64,000 nucleotides of DNA from Lacibacter sp. H375 (GTDB taxonomy: Bacteria > Bacteroidota > Bacteroidia > Chitinophagales > Chitinophagaceae). This document shows, piece after piece, positions 52,518-61,779 of this stretch. The translations under genes and the position numbers were made by a program. Below the pieces are notes generated by a model that searched no databases, was not told the origin of the DNA, and saw only the letters and a list, made by a program, of their open reading frames with translations. The stretch spans positions 4,745,143 through 4,809,142 of the forward strand of contig NZ_JBBKTT010000001.1 of the NCBI RefSeq assembly GCF_037892425.1, written 5' to 3'. Every line of letters begins with the position of its first letter. The stretch's first letter is position 1.

Positions 52518-53240
52518 ATGCGATTGCTCTATTGTTTTTTATTGTTCAGCTTGCCGTTCTTTATTTCATCAGCAACTGTAAAACAAAAGAAGAAGGTGCT
52601 TGTGTTTGCTAAGACTGCCGGCTTCCGCCATGCATCAATTCCAAAAGGAAAAGACGCATTGTTACTGATGGGAAAGCAAAACAACTTTCTTGTTGACACA
52701 ACTGAAGATGCTTCTTACTTTACTGAAGAAACACTGAAAAAATATGATGTGGTTATTTTCCTGAGTACAACCGGCGACATCTTAAACAATGAACAGCAAG
52801 CTGCATTCGAAAACTTTATCCGTTCAGGAAAAGGGTTTGTGGGCATACATGCTGCTGCGGATACAGAATACCAATGGCCCTGGTATAACAAATTGGTAGG
52901 CGCTTATTTTTTGAGCCATCCAAAACAACAGAAAGCAAAACTTACCATAACTGATCACAAACATGCTTCCACTAAACATTTACCACACGTGTGGGAACGT
53001 TTCGACGAATGGTACAATTACAAGAGTAGAAATAATGATGTAAAAGTTTTAATGACCATTGACGAAAAAAGTTATGAAGGTGGAAAAGAAGGTGCTTTTC
53101 ATCCAATGGCCTGGTATCATTCATTTGATGGCGGCCGTGCTTTTTATACTGCATTGGGCCATACTGATGAATCGTATAAAGAAGAAAACTTTTTGAAGCA
53201 TTTGCTAGGTGGAATTAAGTATGCAATGGGTCGCAAATAA
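52518..53240 (+). CDS. ThuA-domain exported protein
   Basis: The 240-residue protein has a signal peptide and a ThuA/glutamine-amidotransferase-like fold: VLVFAKTAGFRHASIPKG, YDVVIFLSTTGDILNNEQQAAFENFIRSGKGFVGIHAA-type core, and HPMAWYHSFDGGRAFYTALGHT at the end. ThuA proteins in Bacteroidota are linked to sugar metabolism but their reaction is not settled. It likely shares a transcript with the M14 gene and ends at a strong terminator. Confidence 0.92.
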   Translation: MRLLYCFLLFSLPFFISSATVKQKKKVLVFAKTAGFRHASIPKGKDALLLMGKQNNFLVDTTEDASYFTEETLKKYDVVIFLSTTGDILNNEQQAAFENFIRSGKGFVGIHAAADTEYQWPWYNKLVGAYFLSHPKQQKAKLTITDHKHASTKHLPHVWERFDEWYNYKSRNNDVKVLMTIDEKSYEGGKEGAFHPMAWYHSFDGGRAFYTALGHTDESYKEENFLKHLLGGIKYAMGRK

Positions 53241-53260
53241 TATTCTCCCATTTTTTCAAT

Positions 53261-53296
53261 AATAATTGAGGCCGCTGTAAAGCGGCCTCAATTATT
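53261..53296. terminator. Bidirectional terminator after the ThuA gene
   Basis: A perfect 16-pair stem (AATAATTGAGGCCGCT with AGCGGCCTCAATTATT) around four bases. Confidence 0.9.
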
Positions 53297-53319
53297 ATAC
53301 ACTGATATTGCAGCTACGA

Positions 53320-54066
53320 TTACCCCTTCGGCTTTATCGTAATCACTGGCCCGTATTTTATTTTTGAAAACAATGCATAACTGAGCATCAGAAAGGCCAT
53401 ACCGTTACGGGCTTTATTACTTTCAGATACATCAATATCCACCAATCCTAACTGATAACCTGTTTGTAGCATCATTCGTTTACCAAGCCATGCACCTGCA
53501 GATGCAGTAGCGCCTGCGTCATAGGTTTTAATATCACCATAAATAGGTCGACCGGTTTGTTTTGATGAAAGCAGGAAGGATGCGTAGCCACCACCTCCAA
53601 CAAAGAATCGTTTGCGTGCACCAATATAAAACTGGTATTGAACAGGAATGCTGAGGTATTGCAGATCAACATTGCTGATATCATCTTTTCCATCGCCGTT
53701 TATATCGCCGGCTGCAACATTCACACCTCCTTTAAAATAAGAGGCATTGATCTGCAACCTGCTTTTGGGTAACTCCCGTGCATACCCGATACTGAAAGCG
53801 TAGCCGGGTCTTGCCTGTGCAGTGTAACGATCACCCAGATTTGTATTAGTTGTTTGCGACATGGATCCGCCAGCACTGAGCGTTAAAAGATTTGGAGCAG
53901 GTGGAAGTGTATCCGGGCTTTCGCCATTGATATCATCAAACTTCATAAAATAATCACGGCTTGCCCGCAATGTATCCTTTTTCTGCGTTATCTTTTTTTG
54001 GGGCGTGCTTTGTGCAATGGCAGCACCTGAAATTAGCAAGAGAATAACTGTGATTAGTTGTTTCAT
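53320..54066 (-). CDS. Outer membrane beta-barrel protein
   Basis: The 248-residue protein has a signal peptide (TVILLLISGAAIAQ), a short polar region with QKKITQKKDTLRASRDYF, and a beta-barrel: LTLSAGGSMSQTTNTNLGD, YAFSIGYARELPKSRLQINASYF, LSIPVQYQFYIGARKRFFVGGGGYASFL, GYQLGLVDIDVS. The sequence GDINGDGKDDISNVD may bind calcium. No named family. It is convergent with the ThuA gene. Confidence 0.8.
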   Translation of the reverse strand: MKQLITVILLLISGAAIAQSTPQKKITQKKDTLRASRDYFMKFDDINGESPDTLPPAPNLLTLSAGGSMSQTTNTNLGDRYTAQARPGYAFSIGYARELPKSRLQINASYFKGGVNVAAGDINGDGKDDISNVDLQYLSIPVQYQFYIGARKRFFVGGGGYASFLLSSKQTGRPIYGDIKTYDAGATASAGAWLGKRMMLQTGYQLGLVDIDVSESNKARNGMAFLMLSYALFSKIKYGPVITIKPKG

Positions 54067-54220
54067 GGCAGAACTGTTTTTGGTTTTAGTTTGATTAGTA
54101 GCTTTTTTGACAAATAGATTTGCCTCATTCCATCGTGAAACAAAGAAAACAATGATGATGAATACTTACTGCATACGGATTAGTTTACGGTGCAGCGTAT
54201 TGAGTTAAAGGGAAGAAAAC

Positions 54221-54286
54221 GTATGAATTATACAACTCTTACTGTTTTGTGTATAATACCTGCCTGCTGCAAATTCATGACCTTAC
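54221..54286 (+). promoter_or_regulatory. Bipartite motif copy 8 with weak -7 box, upstream of the second cupin gene
   Basis: GTATGAAT (54221-54228, one base off), two bases, TACAA, 16 bases, TATAA ending at 54256. After 22 bases comes GACCTTAC at 54279-54286. The gene starts at 54299. It lies about 24 kb from the other copies. Confidence 0.6.
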
Positions 54287-54298
54287 CGCAAAAACAAC

Positions 54299-54688
54299 AT
54301 GCCTCCAGATACGATCCAATCAACTGAAGACCCCCGCAAAAATGAATTGCCCAAATTAACACCACACATCATTGTTGAAATTGTTGAATATATACCTGGT
54401 TCTGTTGTAAGCAAGACAGTGATTAAAAAATCAGGTGGAGATGTAACGGCTACTTCAGTAGATGAAGGTGAAGAGTTCTGTGAAACGATCATGGAGTTTG
54501 ACATCTATGTGCAGGTGATTGACGGCAAAGCTGAAGTAACGATCGATAAAGAACGAATCAAATTAAATCTGGGCGAAGGTATTATTCTGCCTGCAAATGT
54601 TGTGCATTGTTTTCATGCAAGTGAACAGTTTAAAATGATCACAACAATGATCAATAACAATCAGCAGGAAGTAAGCGCTGCGGCATAA
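54299..54688 (+). CDS. Small cupin-fold protein, paralogue of 27244-27609
   Basis: The 129-residue protein is a single cupin barrel related to the one at 27244 (HIIVEIVEYIPGSVVSKTVIKKS, VQVIDGKAEVTIDKERI, GEGIILPANVVHCFHA). It keeps a His-x-x-His (HCFH) in the second motif where the paralogue has none, so only this copy might bind a metal. Substrate unknown. Motif copy 8 lies immediately upstream. It converges on the CBM48-like gene with about 87 bases between. Confidence 0.8.
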   Translation: MPPDTIQSTEDPRKNELPKLTPHIIVEIVEYIPGSVVSKTVIKKSGGDVTATSVDEGEEFCETIMEFDIYVQVIDGKAEVTIDKERIKLNLGEGIILPANVVHCFHASEQFKMITTMINNNQQEVSAAA

Positions 54689-54775
54689 AACTCTATTTGA
54701 AAAGCTAAGCGATGATTGCTATGCCTGATTTACTCATCTTACTTGGGCTTCAGATGAAAATATATTCACTGCTCA

Positions 54776-56224
54776 TTATTCCTTCATCCACATCACCGAA
54801 TTCTCTTCACCAAATTCATTCGGCTCTCTTAATTCATTTGAAGGATCAACGATCCATTTACCATCAACAACAAATTTATACACATGCTTGCCGGGCAACA
54901 GGTGTTGTTCAATTACCCACTCATCTCCTTCCCTGTGCATGGCAAATGAACCAGGCGACCATTCATTAAAACTGCCTGCAAGACAAATACGTTTTGCATT
55001 CGCATAGCCTTTTAAACGGAATGTATGATTCGGCGACAGGATCAATGTTTCATTCGGTTTCTCTTTACCTGTTAGTGCATCAACAGGCTTTCTTCCATCT
55101 ACTTCAAACGTATATTCATAATTACCATGCCCCAACACATAAGGAAATACCCAGCCGCTATCCGTCTTGCGCATTTCCAATTCATAATTGCGCCATTGAT
55201 TAAACGAACCCATGAGCATCACTTTCTTTGCATTGAGATTTCCTTTTAAAAAGAAAACATGTGGCCTGCCGATACAGATCACCGAATTGGTTTCGCCAAA
55301 CTCATTAGGATATTGTTCAGTATTTGCAGGATCAGCAAACCAGTTTCCATCTGCAATAAAACGATAAGTATGTGTGCCTTCAGCTAAATAAACCTGTTTG
55401 ACCCAGCCCTGCCCTTGGCGTTCCATCTTCAGGTCATTCTCTTCCCAGTTATTAAAACTACCTGCAACATTCACTTTTTTTGCATTAGAATAGCCTGCCA
55501 ATGTAAATACATAGTTTGTTTTGTAGTACACTGAATTATCATTCCCTTCCCCATCGTTTTCAACCAAGGTATTATCCTTATCAATCGTCCATTTATCATC
55601 TACAATAAATTTATAGTAATGCTTGCCTGGGCCGAGTTTCACTATTGCGATCCAGCCACTGTCAACCTTCTGCATAGCCAATGCATCAGGATTCCAGTTA
55701 TTGAATGTTCCTGCCAGCATTACTTTTCCTGCATTGGGATTGCCTTTACAGAAAAAAGTAACCAACGAATCTTTTACAGCAAACGGATATTTTTTTACAA
55801 AACGGTTTACGCCGTACAGTGGTTCTTTGTTAGCATAGCCATAACCGTTATTAAAATGTTTTTGCGCCAGCAGAATTTTTTCAACAGGGTCGGTCAGCTT
55901 ATCGGCGGCTAACATATTCTTGCTCAACACCAGCATTTCACCATTATTTAAATTGATATCCCATCCCAGTTTCAACAATGAATCGGGGCGGTTGTTTTTA
56001 AAAAATGTTTTGAGATCGAGCTCCTGTAAACTGTATTGTAAAACAAATGCGTCCAGTTCTTCTGCAGGAATATTTTTGCTGAGTGTAATGTAGATGTGCC
56101 CCTTCTTTACCACAAATGCCTTAATGGGCGGTTGTGCATTGGCGTTATTGCCTATCAATAACAGCAGTAACAAGGGCAGTACCAGCTTCCTCAAACCAGT
56201 GAATAAAGATATGTTACGCATCAT
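54776..56224 (-). CDS. Exported protein with four CBM48/AMPK-glycogen-binding-like repeats
   Basis: The 482-residue protein has a signal peptide, an N-terminal domain of ~145 residues (HIYITLSKNIPAEELDAFVL, NGYGYANKEPLYGVNRFVK) and four tandem E-set/CBM48-like modules. These start at KVMLAGTFNNWNPDAL, KVNVAGSFNNWEENDL, KVMLMGSFNQWRNYEL and KRICLAGSFNEWSPGSF, and each ends near YKF..D..W..DP. Such modules bind alpha-glucans like glycogen or starch, usually attached to enzymes, but no catalytic domain is present here. It overlaps the stop of the upstream aspartyl protease gene (ATGA), so the two are coupled. Confidence 0.85.
   Translation of the reverse strand: MMRNISLFTGLRKLVLPLLLLLLIGNNANAQPPIKAFVVKKGHIYITLSKNIPAEELDAFVLQYSLQELDLKTFFKNNRPDSLLKLGWDINLNNGEMLVLSKNMLAADKLTDPVEKILLAQKHFNNGYGYANKEPLYGVNRFVKKYPFAVKDSLVTFFCKGNPNAGKVMLAGTFNNWNPDALAMQKVDSGWIAIVKLGPGKHYYKFIVDDKWTIDKDNTLVENDGEGNDNSVYYKTNYVFTLAGYSNAKKVNVAGSFNNWEENDLKMERQGQGWVKQVYLAEGTHTYRFIADGNWFADPANTEQYPNEFGETNSVICIGRPHVFFLKGNLNAKKVMLMGSFNQWRNYELEMRKTDSGWVFPYVLGHGNYEYTFEVDGRKPVDALTGKEKPNETLILSPNHTFRLKGYANAKRICLAGSFNEWSPGSFAMHREGDEWVIEQHLLPGKHVYKFVVDGKWIVDPSNELREPNEFGEENSVMWMKE
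54870..55790 (-). repeat. Four tandem CBM48-like modules
   Basis: Four protein repeats of about 80-90 residues each share a GSFN.W motif, a GW after ~15 residues, and a G.H.Y.F..D stretch. They are diverged enough to be old. Confidence 0.8.
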
Positions 56225-57246
56225 TTCCATATATACATCTTACGCTTTACAAAGTTAAACCCAATTTTGTGCATGGAGAGAAAATCGAAACCAAGCATGC
56301 CATCTAAACACCTGTCGTAGGCAAAACACATTTTCGCCAGGTTTGTTACAAGCACCGGCATACTTGTAATATCACGATCACCCATTTTGAGGTTACTCAT
56401 ATCGCCATACAAGGCATCCACTTTTTTATTACCTGCACCATTCAACACCATGCGTTTTGTGATCACCACATTGTCCAATACATTTTCAGACAAACGGCTA
56501 TCGATCACATTCGATTCAGCTCCTGTATCAACAAGAAAGGTCAATTTTTTGTTCCCCACTTTTCCATAGGTAAGTATTTTATTCTGCATGATATCGATCG
56601 GGAATACAGAATAGGTGGATGTATCTGCAAGCAGCTGATGTTGATAATTCTTTCCATCTTTTTTTGTGATATGGTGCAGATGAATTTCGCTGTTCTCATA
56701 ATCAATGATCATCTCAAACTGTTTGAACAATTGCACACCCAGTAACCCGAATATTTTTATCCCCTTGCTGTTTTCGATATGACCGAGATTGATACGATCA
56801 GCTTCCACTTTAAAATAATTCACTGATCCAAAAGACAATTTCTTCACCATCGTATGTCCATATCCCGCCACAGAACCTGTTATACCTCCGCCCTCTTCAC
56901 CGCCGTAATGTTCTGTTACAGGATAATCTCTGAAATAAGTCATGTTAAGAATTAAACCCGGCGCACCCGTATCTAGTATAAAACTTCCTTCAATGGCATC
57001 GGCCTTTGCTTTAATAAGTATAAGATTTCCTGCACGGCTGAAGGGAAGAATAAAATCAGCACTGTCTGTTGTAACGACGGGATCACGTTCGAATGGGTTG
57101 GCAGCAGCGGTTTTTTGTTGTGCACTGCCATAGCCCAGCACTGCTTTCGACGAGTATTTACCGGCAACTTCCTGTGCCTTGCTGTTAGCTACAGTTAATA
57201 ACATAACTGCGGCAACCAATAGCTTTACCGGTGATAATGATGACAT
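56221..57246 (-). CDS. Exported retropepsin-like aspartyl protease with two DTGA sites
   Basis: The 341-residue protein has a signal peptide and two half-domains each with an Asp-Thr-Gly-Ala site: SFILDTGAPGL (first half) and TFLVDTGAESN (second). The flap-like and hydrophobic segments after each site (GLLGVQLFKQFEMIIDY, DGMLGFDFLSMHKIGF) fit a bilobed, pepsin-like duplication of a retropepsin fold. It is probably a periplasmic or secreted endopeptidase. The start at 57246 (MSSLSPVKLL) is chosen. The CBM48-like gene overlaps its stop codon. Confidence 0.88.
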   Translation of the reverse strand: MSSLSPVKLLVAAVMLLTVANSKAQEVAGKYSSKAVLGYGSAQQKTAAANPFERDPVVTTDSADFILPFSRAGNLILIKAKADAIEGSFILDTGAPGLILNMTYFRDYPVTEHYGGEEGGGITGSVAGYGHTMVKKLSFGSVNYFKVEADRINLGHIENSKGIKIFGLLGVQLFKQFEMIIDYENSEIHLHHITKKDGKNYQHQLLADTSTYSVFPIDIMQNKILTYGKVGNKKLTFLVDTGAESNVIDSRLSENVLDNVVITKRMVLNGAGNKKVDALYGDMSNLKMGDRDITSMPVLVTNLAKMCFAYDRCLDGMLGFDFLSMHKIGFNFVKRKMYIWK

Positions 57247-57404
57247 AAGGTTTATACAAAACAAAAATAGCAATGTGGACTTTTATTTTACTACCAGCAA
57301 ACAACTGCTGTAACCACTCGCCTATTTTAACATTATACGTTCACTGCCAAAGAAAGGTTACGGAAAACGTATTTGTATTTTCTTATGAATGATTATCTTA
57401 ATGC

Positions 57405-57743
57405 ATGATCTCACTTAAAACCTTTCGTGAACTTGCACTTTCATTTGAAGAAGTAACTGAGCAACCACATTTTGAAAAAGCATCGTTCCGTGTAAAGAAG
57501 AAAATCTTTGTTACACTTGATGAAGTTAAGAGCATTGCCTGCGTAAAATTTTCTGCAACTGATCAATCGGTTTATTGTCTCATTGATGCAACGTTAATCT
57601 GGCCAGTACCAAATAAATGGGGCAAACAGGGATGGACACTCATAAACCTAAAAAAAATAAAAAAGGAATTGCTGAAAGATGCGCTTACATCAGCTTATTG
57701 CAGTGTGGCACCAATAGCATTAGCTGCGTTGTACCAAAAATGA
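57405..57743 (+). CDS. MmcQ/YjbR-family protein
   Basis: The 112-residue protein follows the MmcQ/YjbR pattern: FRELALSFEEVTEQPHFEKASFRVKKKIF, WPVPNKWGKQGWTLINL and LLKDALTSAY. These small proteins have a fold similar to DNA-binding domains; function unsettled. It is cytosolic and stands alone. Confidence 0.88.
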   Translation: MISLKTFRELALSFEEVTEQPHFEKASFRVKKKIFVTLDEVKSIACVKFSATDQSVYCLIDATLIWPVPNKWGKQGWTLINLKKIKKELLKDALTSAYCSVAPIALAALYQK

Positions 57744-57892
57744 AAAATCCCCCGCAATACGGAGGACTTCCATTAACCCAAAAACATCTTAAATCGTTCA
57801 CGTTCTCAAATGGGTATATAAATAGATTACACAAAAAGGGTTTTCAAACAATCGCTTTCAATGGTCGGAGTGCGTTTTTTCGGAATGGATCT

Positions 57893-57928
57893 AAAAACGG
57901 AGCCGACGCAAAGGTAAAGCGCCGGCTC
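57893..57928 (-). terminator. Terminator of the DUF2807 lipoprotein gene
   Basis: On the minus strand GAGCCGGCGC pairs with GCGTCGGCTC through one G-U pair and is followed by CGTTTTT. The rest of 57744-58006 shows no gene. Confidence 0.7.
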
Positions 57929-58006
57929 ATGTGGCAGGAACTGAATGAGTCGCTTCCATGCCTTAAAAAGTTCAGTTTTATTATTTATAACATTTTCTGT
58001 GAAATC

Positions 58007-58735
58007 TTATTCCTTGATGAGGTTTCCAGAACCTGCCAGCTTCGATTTAATGTCGGGCGGGTTGCCATAATAATGGATATCACCTCCTCCGGCTACACGC
58101 ACATCCAGTTTCATGCTGGCAAATAACCACACATTGCCCGAACCTGCAATACTGATCTTTGCATTCTCGGCTTTCAGGTCTTTCATCATCACATCGCCAC
58201 TGCCGGCCACATCAATATCAAGGTCACGGGTGTTGCCAAAACCTTCGGCCTTACCGCTGCCTGAAATATTTACGTCAACCTGTGGTGCATCCACCTCCTG
58301 CAGTTTAATATCACCGCTGCCTGCAATGCTTACCTTGATCTTTTCGGTAGACGTAATTTTTGTTTCAGCCACCATATTTCCACTACCGGCAAGGCTTACA
58401 CTTTTATATCTGGGTGATTTCACATACACTTTAATGTCCTGGGATGGCCGGATATTCATACCGCTTTTTGTGCGGATTCGGAGTACCCCGTTCTCAACGT
58501 TGGTTTGTATATATTTCATCAGGTTTTCATCGGCCTCGATCCTGATCTCGTTTTCATCGGCCTGGCTAAAAAACACATCGAATGATCCCGACGCTTTTAC
58601 GGCATTAAAGCTCCCTTCATTTCGGGTACTTGTTATGATGTTGCCGTTACCTTTCACCCGCCTGGTAGTGCAGGAACTGAGCACGAAGCCTGAAATAAGG
58701 AGAAGAACGGCTCCGTAGAAAAATTTTGTACGCAT
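58007..58735 (-). CDS. Head-GIN (DUF2807) lipoprotein
   Basis: The 242-residue lipoprotein (GFVLSSCTTRR lipobox) starts with VKGNGNIITSTRNEGSFNAVKASGSFDV. It has the repeating beta-helix pattern of DUF2807, with AGSGN and AGSGD turns at about 20-residue spacing (SLAGSGNMVAE, SIAGSGDIKLQ, DVAGSGDVMMK, SIAGSGNVWLF, KLAGSGNLIKE). Such proteins sit on the periplasmic face of a membrane; function unknown. Confidence 0.92.
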   Translation of the reverse strand: MRTKFFYGAVLLLISGFVLSSCTTRRVKGNGNIITSTRNEGSFNAVKASGSFDVFFSQADENEIRIEADENLMKYIQTNVENGVLRIRTKSGMNIRPSQDIKVYVKSPRYKSVSLAGSGNMVAETKITSTEKIKVSIAGSGDIKLQEVDAPQVDVNISGSGKAEGFGNTRDLDIDVAGSGDVMMKDLKAENAKISIAGSGNVWLFASMKLDVRVAGGGDIHYYGNPPDIKSKLAGSGNLIKE

Positions 58736-58964
58736 GTTGTTTTTTGGTTTAATGGTATGATAAGAATCTGCACAATGAGACGCATGCCTTCCGTTACCGG
58801 TTACAATTGTTGATCACTATACACTTAAAAAGGGTTAAAGCCGGAGCCTGACAAATGTAAAACAAAAGATATGGATGAAAAAAATGAAACGAACGGATGT
58901 TTTCCCCATGAAGGTGTTCATCTCTTTCGGGGCATGAGGGCTTTTTTATTACCTTCGCCGCACA

Positions 58965-60500
58965 ATGACAGAAAAGATTCTCATCCTCGATTTTGGCTCA
59001 CAATATACCCAACTGATAGCCCGTGCAGTGCGTGAAGCAAATGTGTACTGCGAAATTGTTCCTTATCACAAACCGGTAGTAAAAGACGAATTCCTGAAAG
59101 GCATCATTCTTTCCGGCAGTCCTTTCTCTGTAAACGATGCCAATGCGCCGATGGTGGATGTGGAATTGTTGACCAAATCGCTCCCGGTTTTAGGCATTTG
59201 TTACGGGGCACAGTTAACAGCCAAACAGCTTGGCGGACGTGTAGAGAAAAGTGAAAAGCGTGAATATGGCCGTGCCATCCTCAGCAAAAAAGAATCAGAT
59301 GTTTTGTTCAACGGTGTAAGCGATACATCGCAGGTGTGGATGAGCCATGCAGATACTATTCTTGAATTACCAAAGGGTTTCGAGATCATGGCAGTTACCG
59401 AATCTATTCCTGTAGCAGCATTTCGTGCAAACGGAACGTACGATCATCCATTATATGGGTTACAGTTTCATCCGGAAGTGTATCATTCAACTGAAGGTAA
59501 AAAGATCCTCAAAAACTTTTTGATGGATATCTGCGGTTGCAAAGGCGAATGGACACCTGCTTCTTTTGTAAATGAAACAGTAGACGCCTTAAAGAAACAG
59601 ATCGGCAACCGTAAAGTGATCATGGCATTGAGCGGCGGTGTTGATTCAACCGTTGCAGCAACGCTTATCCATAGAGCAATCGGTAAAAACCTCTTCGGCA
59701 TTTTTGTAGATAACGGCGTGTTACGTAAAGATGAATTTCAACAGGTACTCGACACATACGGCACTATTGGTTTAAATGTAAAAGGTGTTGATGCACGTGA
59801 GCATTTTTATACCAAGCTTGCCGGCAAAAGCAATCCTGAAGAAAAAAGAAAAATTATTGGCGGCACGTTCATTGAAGTGTTCGACCGTGAAGCACATACC
59901 ATTGAAGGTGTGGAATTACTCGGGCAAGGAACGATCTATCCCGATGTAATTGAAAGCGTGAGTGTGCATGGTCCATCGGTAACAATCAAATCGCATCATA
60001 ACGTTGGTGGATTACCTGATACCATGAAACTTGAACTGGTAGAACCACTCCGTTATTTATTTAAAGATGAAGTAAGAAGAGTTGGTGCTGAGTTGGGTAT
60101 TCCTGCTGATCTCCTGAACCGTCACCCTTTCCCCGGTCCTGGTTTAGCGATACGTATTTTAGGAGAAGTAACAGAAGAGAAAGTTGACCTGTTACAACGT
60201 GCTGACGCCATCTTCATCAATGGTTTGAAAGAACATAAGCTCTACGATAAAGTGTGGCAGGCAGGTGCTATCCTGTTACCTGTGCAAAGTGTGGGTGTAA
60301 TGGGTGATGAACGTACTTATGAATTTACATTGGCGTTAAGAGCAGTTACTTCTGTTGATGGTATGACGGCCGACTGGGCACATCTGCCATATGAATTTCT
60401 GGCACATATTTCGAATGAGATCATCAACAAAGTAAGAGGCATTAACCGGGTGGTGTATGATATCAGCAGCAAGCCACCTGCAACCATTGAATGGGAATAA
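58965..60500 (+). CDS. guaA: GMP synthase (glutamine-hydrolysing)
   Basis: The 511-residue enzyme turns XMP into GMP. The glutamine amidotransferase half has catalytic Cys79 in GICYGAQL and the His-Glu pair in FHPEVYHS. The ATP-pyrophosphatase half has the loop ALSGGVDST and [11 protein letters not shown]. The C-terminal dimer domain has [16 protein letters not shown] and KPPATIEWE. Length and motifs are complete. A secreted protein gene begins 24 bases after its stop. Confidence 0.98.
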   Translation: MTEKILILDFGSQYTQLIARAVREANVYCEIVPYHKPVVKDEFLKGIILSGSPFSVNDANAPMVDVELLTKSLPVLGICYGAQLTAKQLGGRVEKSEKREYGRAILSKKESDVLFNGVSDTSQVWMSHADTILELPKGFEIMAVTESIPVAAFRANGTYDHPLYGLQFHPEVYHSTEGKKILKNFLMDICGCKGEWTPASFVNETVDALKKQIGNRKVIMALSGGVDSTVAATLIHRAIGKNLFGIFVDNGVLRKDEFQQVLDTYGTIGLNVKGVDAREHFYTKLAGKSNPEEKRKIIGGTFIEVFDREAHTIEGVELLGQGTIYPDVIESVSVHGPSVTIKSHHNVGGLPDTMKLELVEPLRYLFKDEVRRVGAELGIPADLLNRHPFPGPGLAIRILGEVTEEKVDLLQRADAIFINGLKEHKLYDKVWQAGAILLPVQSVGVMGDERTYEFTLALRAVTSVDGMTADWAHLPYEFLAHISNEIINKVRGINRVVYDISSKPPATIEWE

Positions 60501-60523
60501 TCATCTCTCTTGCAACCAACAAT

Positions 60524-61687
60524 ATGAAAAAACTTTTTTTTGCAATTGTTTTGATTGCCACAGCTGTTGCGGTTAACGCACAGGATGCAACAAAAAAGTA
60601 CCGTGTAGGTATTTTCGCCAGCCTTTTTTTAGATTCATCGTTTGCAGGCAGCACCTATAAATTCACCAACCAGATGCCGAGGCATATATTGCCCGGGCTT
60701 GATTTTGTGCAAGGTGCATTGCTGGCTGTTGATTCACTCAGTAACAGCAATAAGAATCTTGAAGTAACAGTGTATGATCTGCGTTCTGCTGATCAAAGTA
60801 TTACTGCACTTCGTTCAAAAAATATTTTTGATTCGTTAGACCTGATGATCGGTTCTGTTACCGGAACAGATTATCGTTCATTGGCAGATCTTGCATTGAT
60901 GAAAAACATTCCGTTTGTATCAGCTACTTTTCCAAATGATGGTGGTGTAACAAATAATCCTTTCACACTTATTGTTAACTCAACACTGCCTGTGCATTGT
61001 GAAGCGATTTATAATTTTATCATGCGCAATAGTCCAACTGCAAACCTTGTTTATGTGCGCCGCAAAGGACAACAGGAAGATCGTCTTGCATCTTATTTCA
61101 ATGTGTTTAACAAAAGTGCAAGTGGCGGACAGCTATTAAAATGGAAGACCGTTGTATTAAGTGATGAATTCAGCCCGGCTGTTCTCACTGCAAATCTCGA
61201 CAGTACCAAAAATAATTTTATCATCTGCGGATCATTAGATGAAGTGTTTGGGATGAAACTTGTGAATGCAGCTAACAGTGTTCGCAAAACCTATGACATG
61301 GAATTAATGGGTATGCCCACCTGGGATGGCATGAAAGATCTTACAAAACCTGAGTATAAAGATTTACCGATTTATCACACGTCAACTTTTTTTAATACCG
61401 GTACGACCGCTTATTCAAGCTTCACTAAAAAATTTACTGATCTTACCTATGGCCGTCCGTCGGATGTTGCTTATAAAGGATATGAACTCAGCTGGCATTT
61501 CATTAATCTTTTATTGAAGTATGATCATGAATTGATGCAGCATATCAATGAACGTACCTTCCGTTTGTTTACGGAGTATGATTTCAAACCAATACTGAAT
61601 AACAACAACGGTCGTCCTGACTATTTTGAGAACAAACGTATTTATATTCTGAAGCGGAGTAATAATTTAGTTTCAAGAATGAATTAA
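60524..61687 (+). CDS. Exported periplasmic-binding-protein-like (type I fold) protein
   Basis: The 387-residue protein has a signal peptide (FFAIVLIATAVAVNAQ). Its body resembles type I periplasmic binding proteins of the branched-chain amino acid receptor type: GLDFVQGALLAVDSL, LEVTVYDLRS, LMIGSVTGTDYRSLADLALMKNIPFVSAT, and NFIICGSLDEVFGMKL. No ABC transporter genes accompany it, so a role as a stand-alone binding or outer-wall protein is possible; homologues in some Bacteroidota carry a LysM domain, which is not seen here. The ATG at 60524 lies 24 bases after the guaA stop, so it may be co-transcribed with guaA. Confidence 0.75.
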   Translation: MKKLFFAIVLIATAVAVNAQDATKKYRVGIFASLFLDSSFAGSTYKFTNQMPRHILPGLDFVQGALLAVDSLSNSNKNLEVTVYDLRSADQSITALRSKNIFDSLDLMIGSVTGTDYRSLADLALMKNIPFVSATFPNDGGVTNNPFTLIVNSTLPVHCEAIYNFIMRNSPTANLVYVRRKGQQEDRLASYFNVFNKSASGGQLLKWKTVVLSDEFSPAVLTANLDSTKNNFIICGSLDEVFGMKLVNAANSVRKTYDMELMGMPTWDGMKDLTKPEYKDLPIYHTSTFFNTGTTAYSSFTKKFTDLTYGRPSDVAYKGYELSWHFINLLLKYDHELMQHINERTFRLFTEYDFKPILNNNNGRPDYFENKRIYILKRSNNLVSRMN

Positions 61688-61779
61688 GGCGCTGAATATA
61701 GACTTTCCACACACAGATTCACCCGACAATTTCAACTTTGTAATCAGAAACATTTTTCTGCTTTGATTGTTATGGTCTG

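Noticed and set aside
57617..58126. Plus-strand frame of 169 codons overlapping the MmcQ gene and the DUF2807 gene
   Set aside because: It runs through the end of one real gene, a terminator hairpin and the end of another on the opposite strand. No domain is visible.
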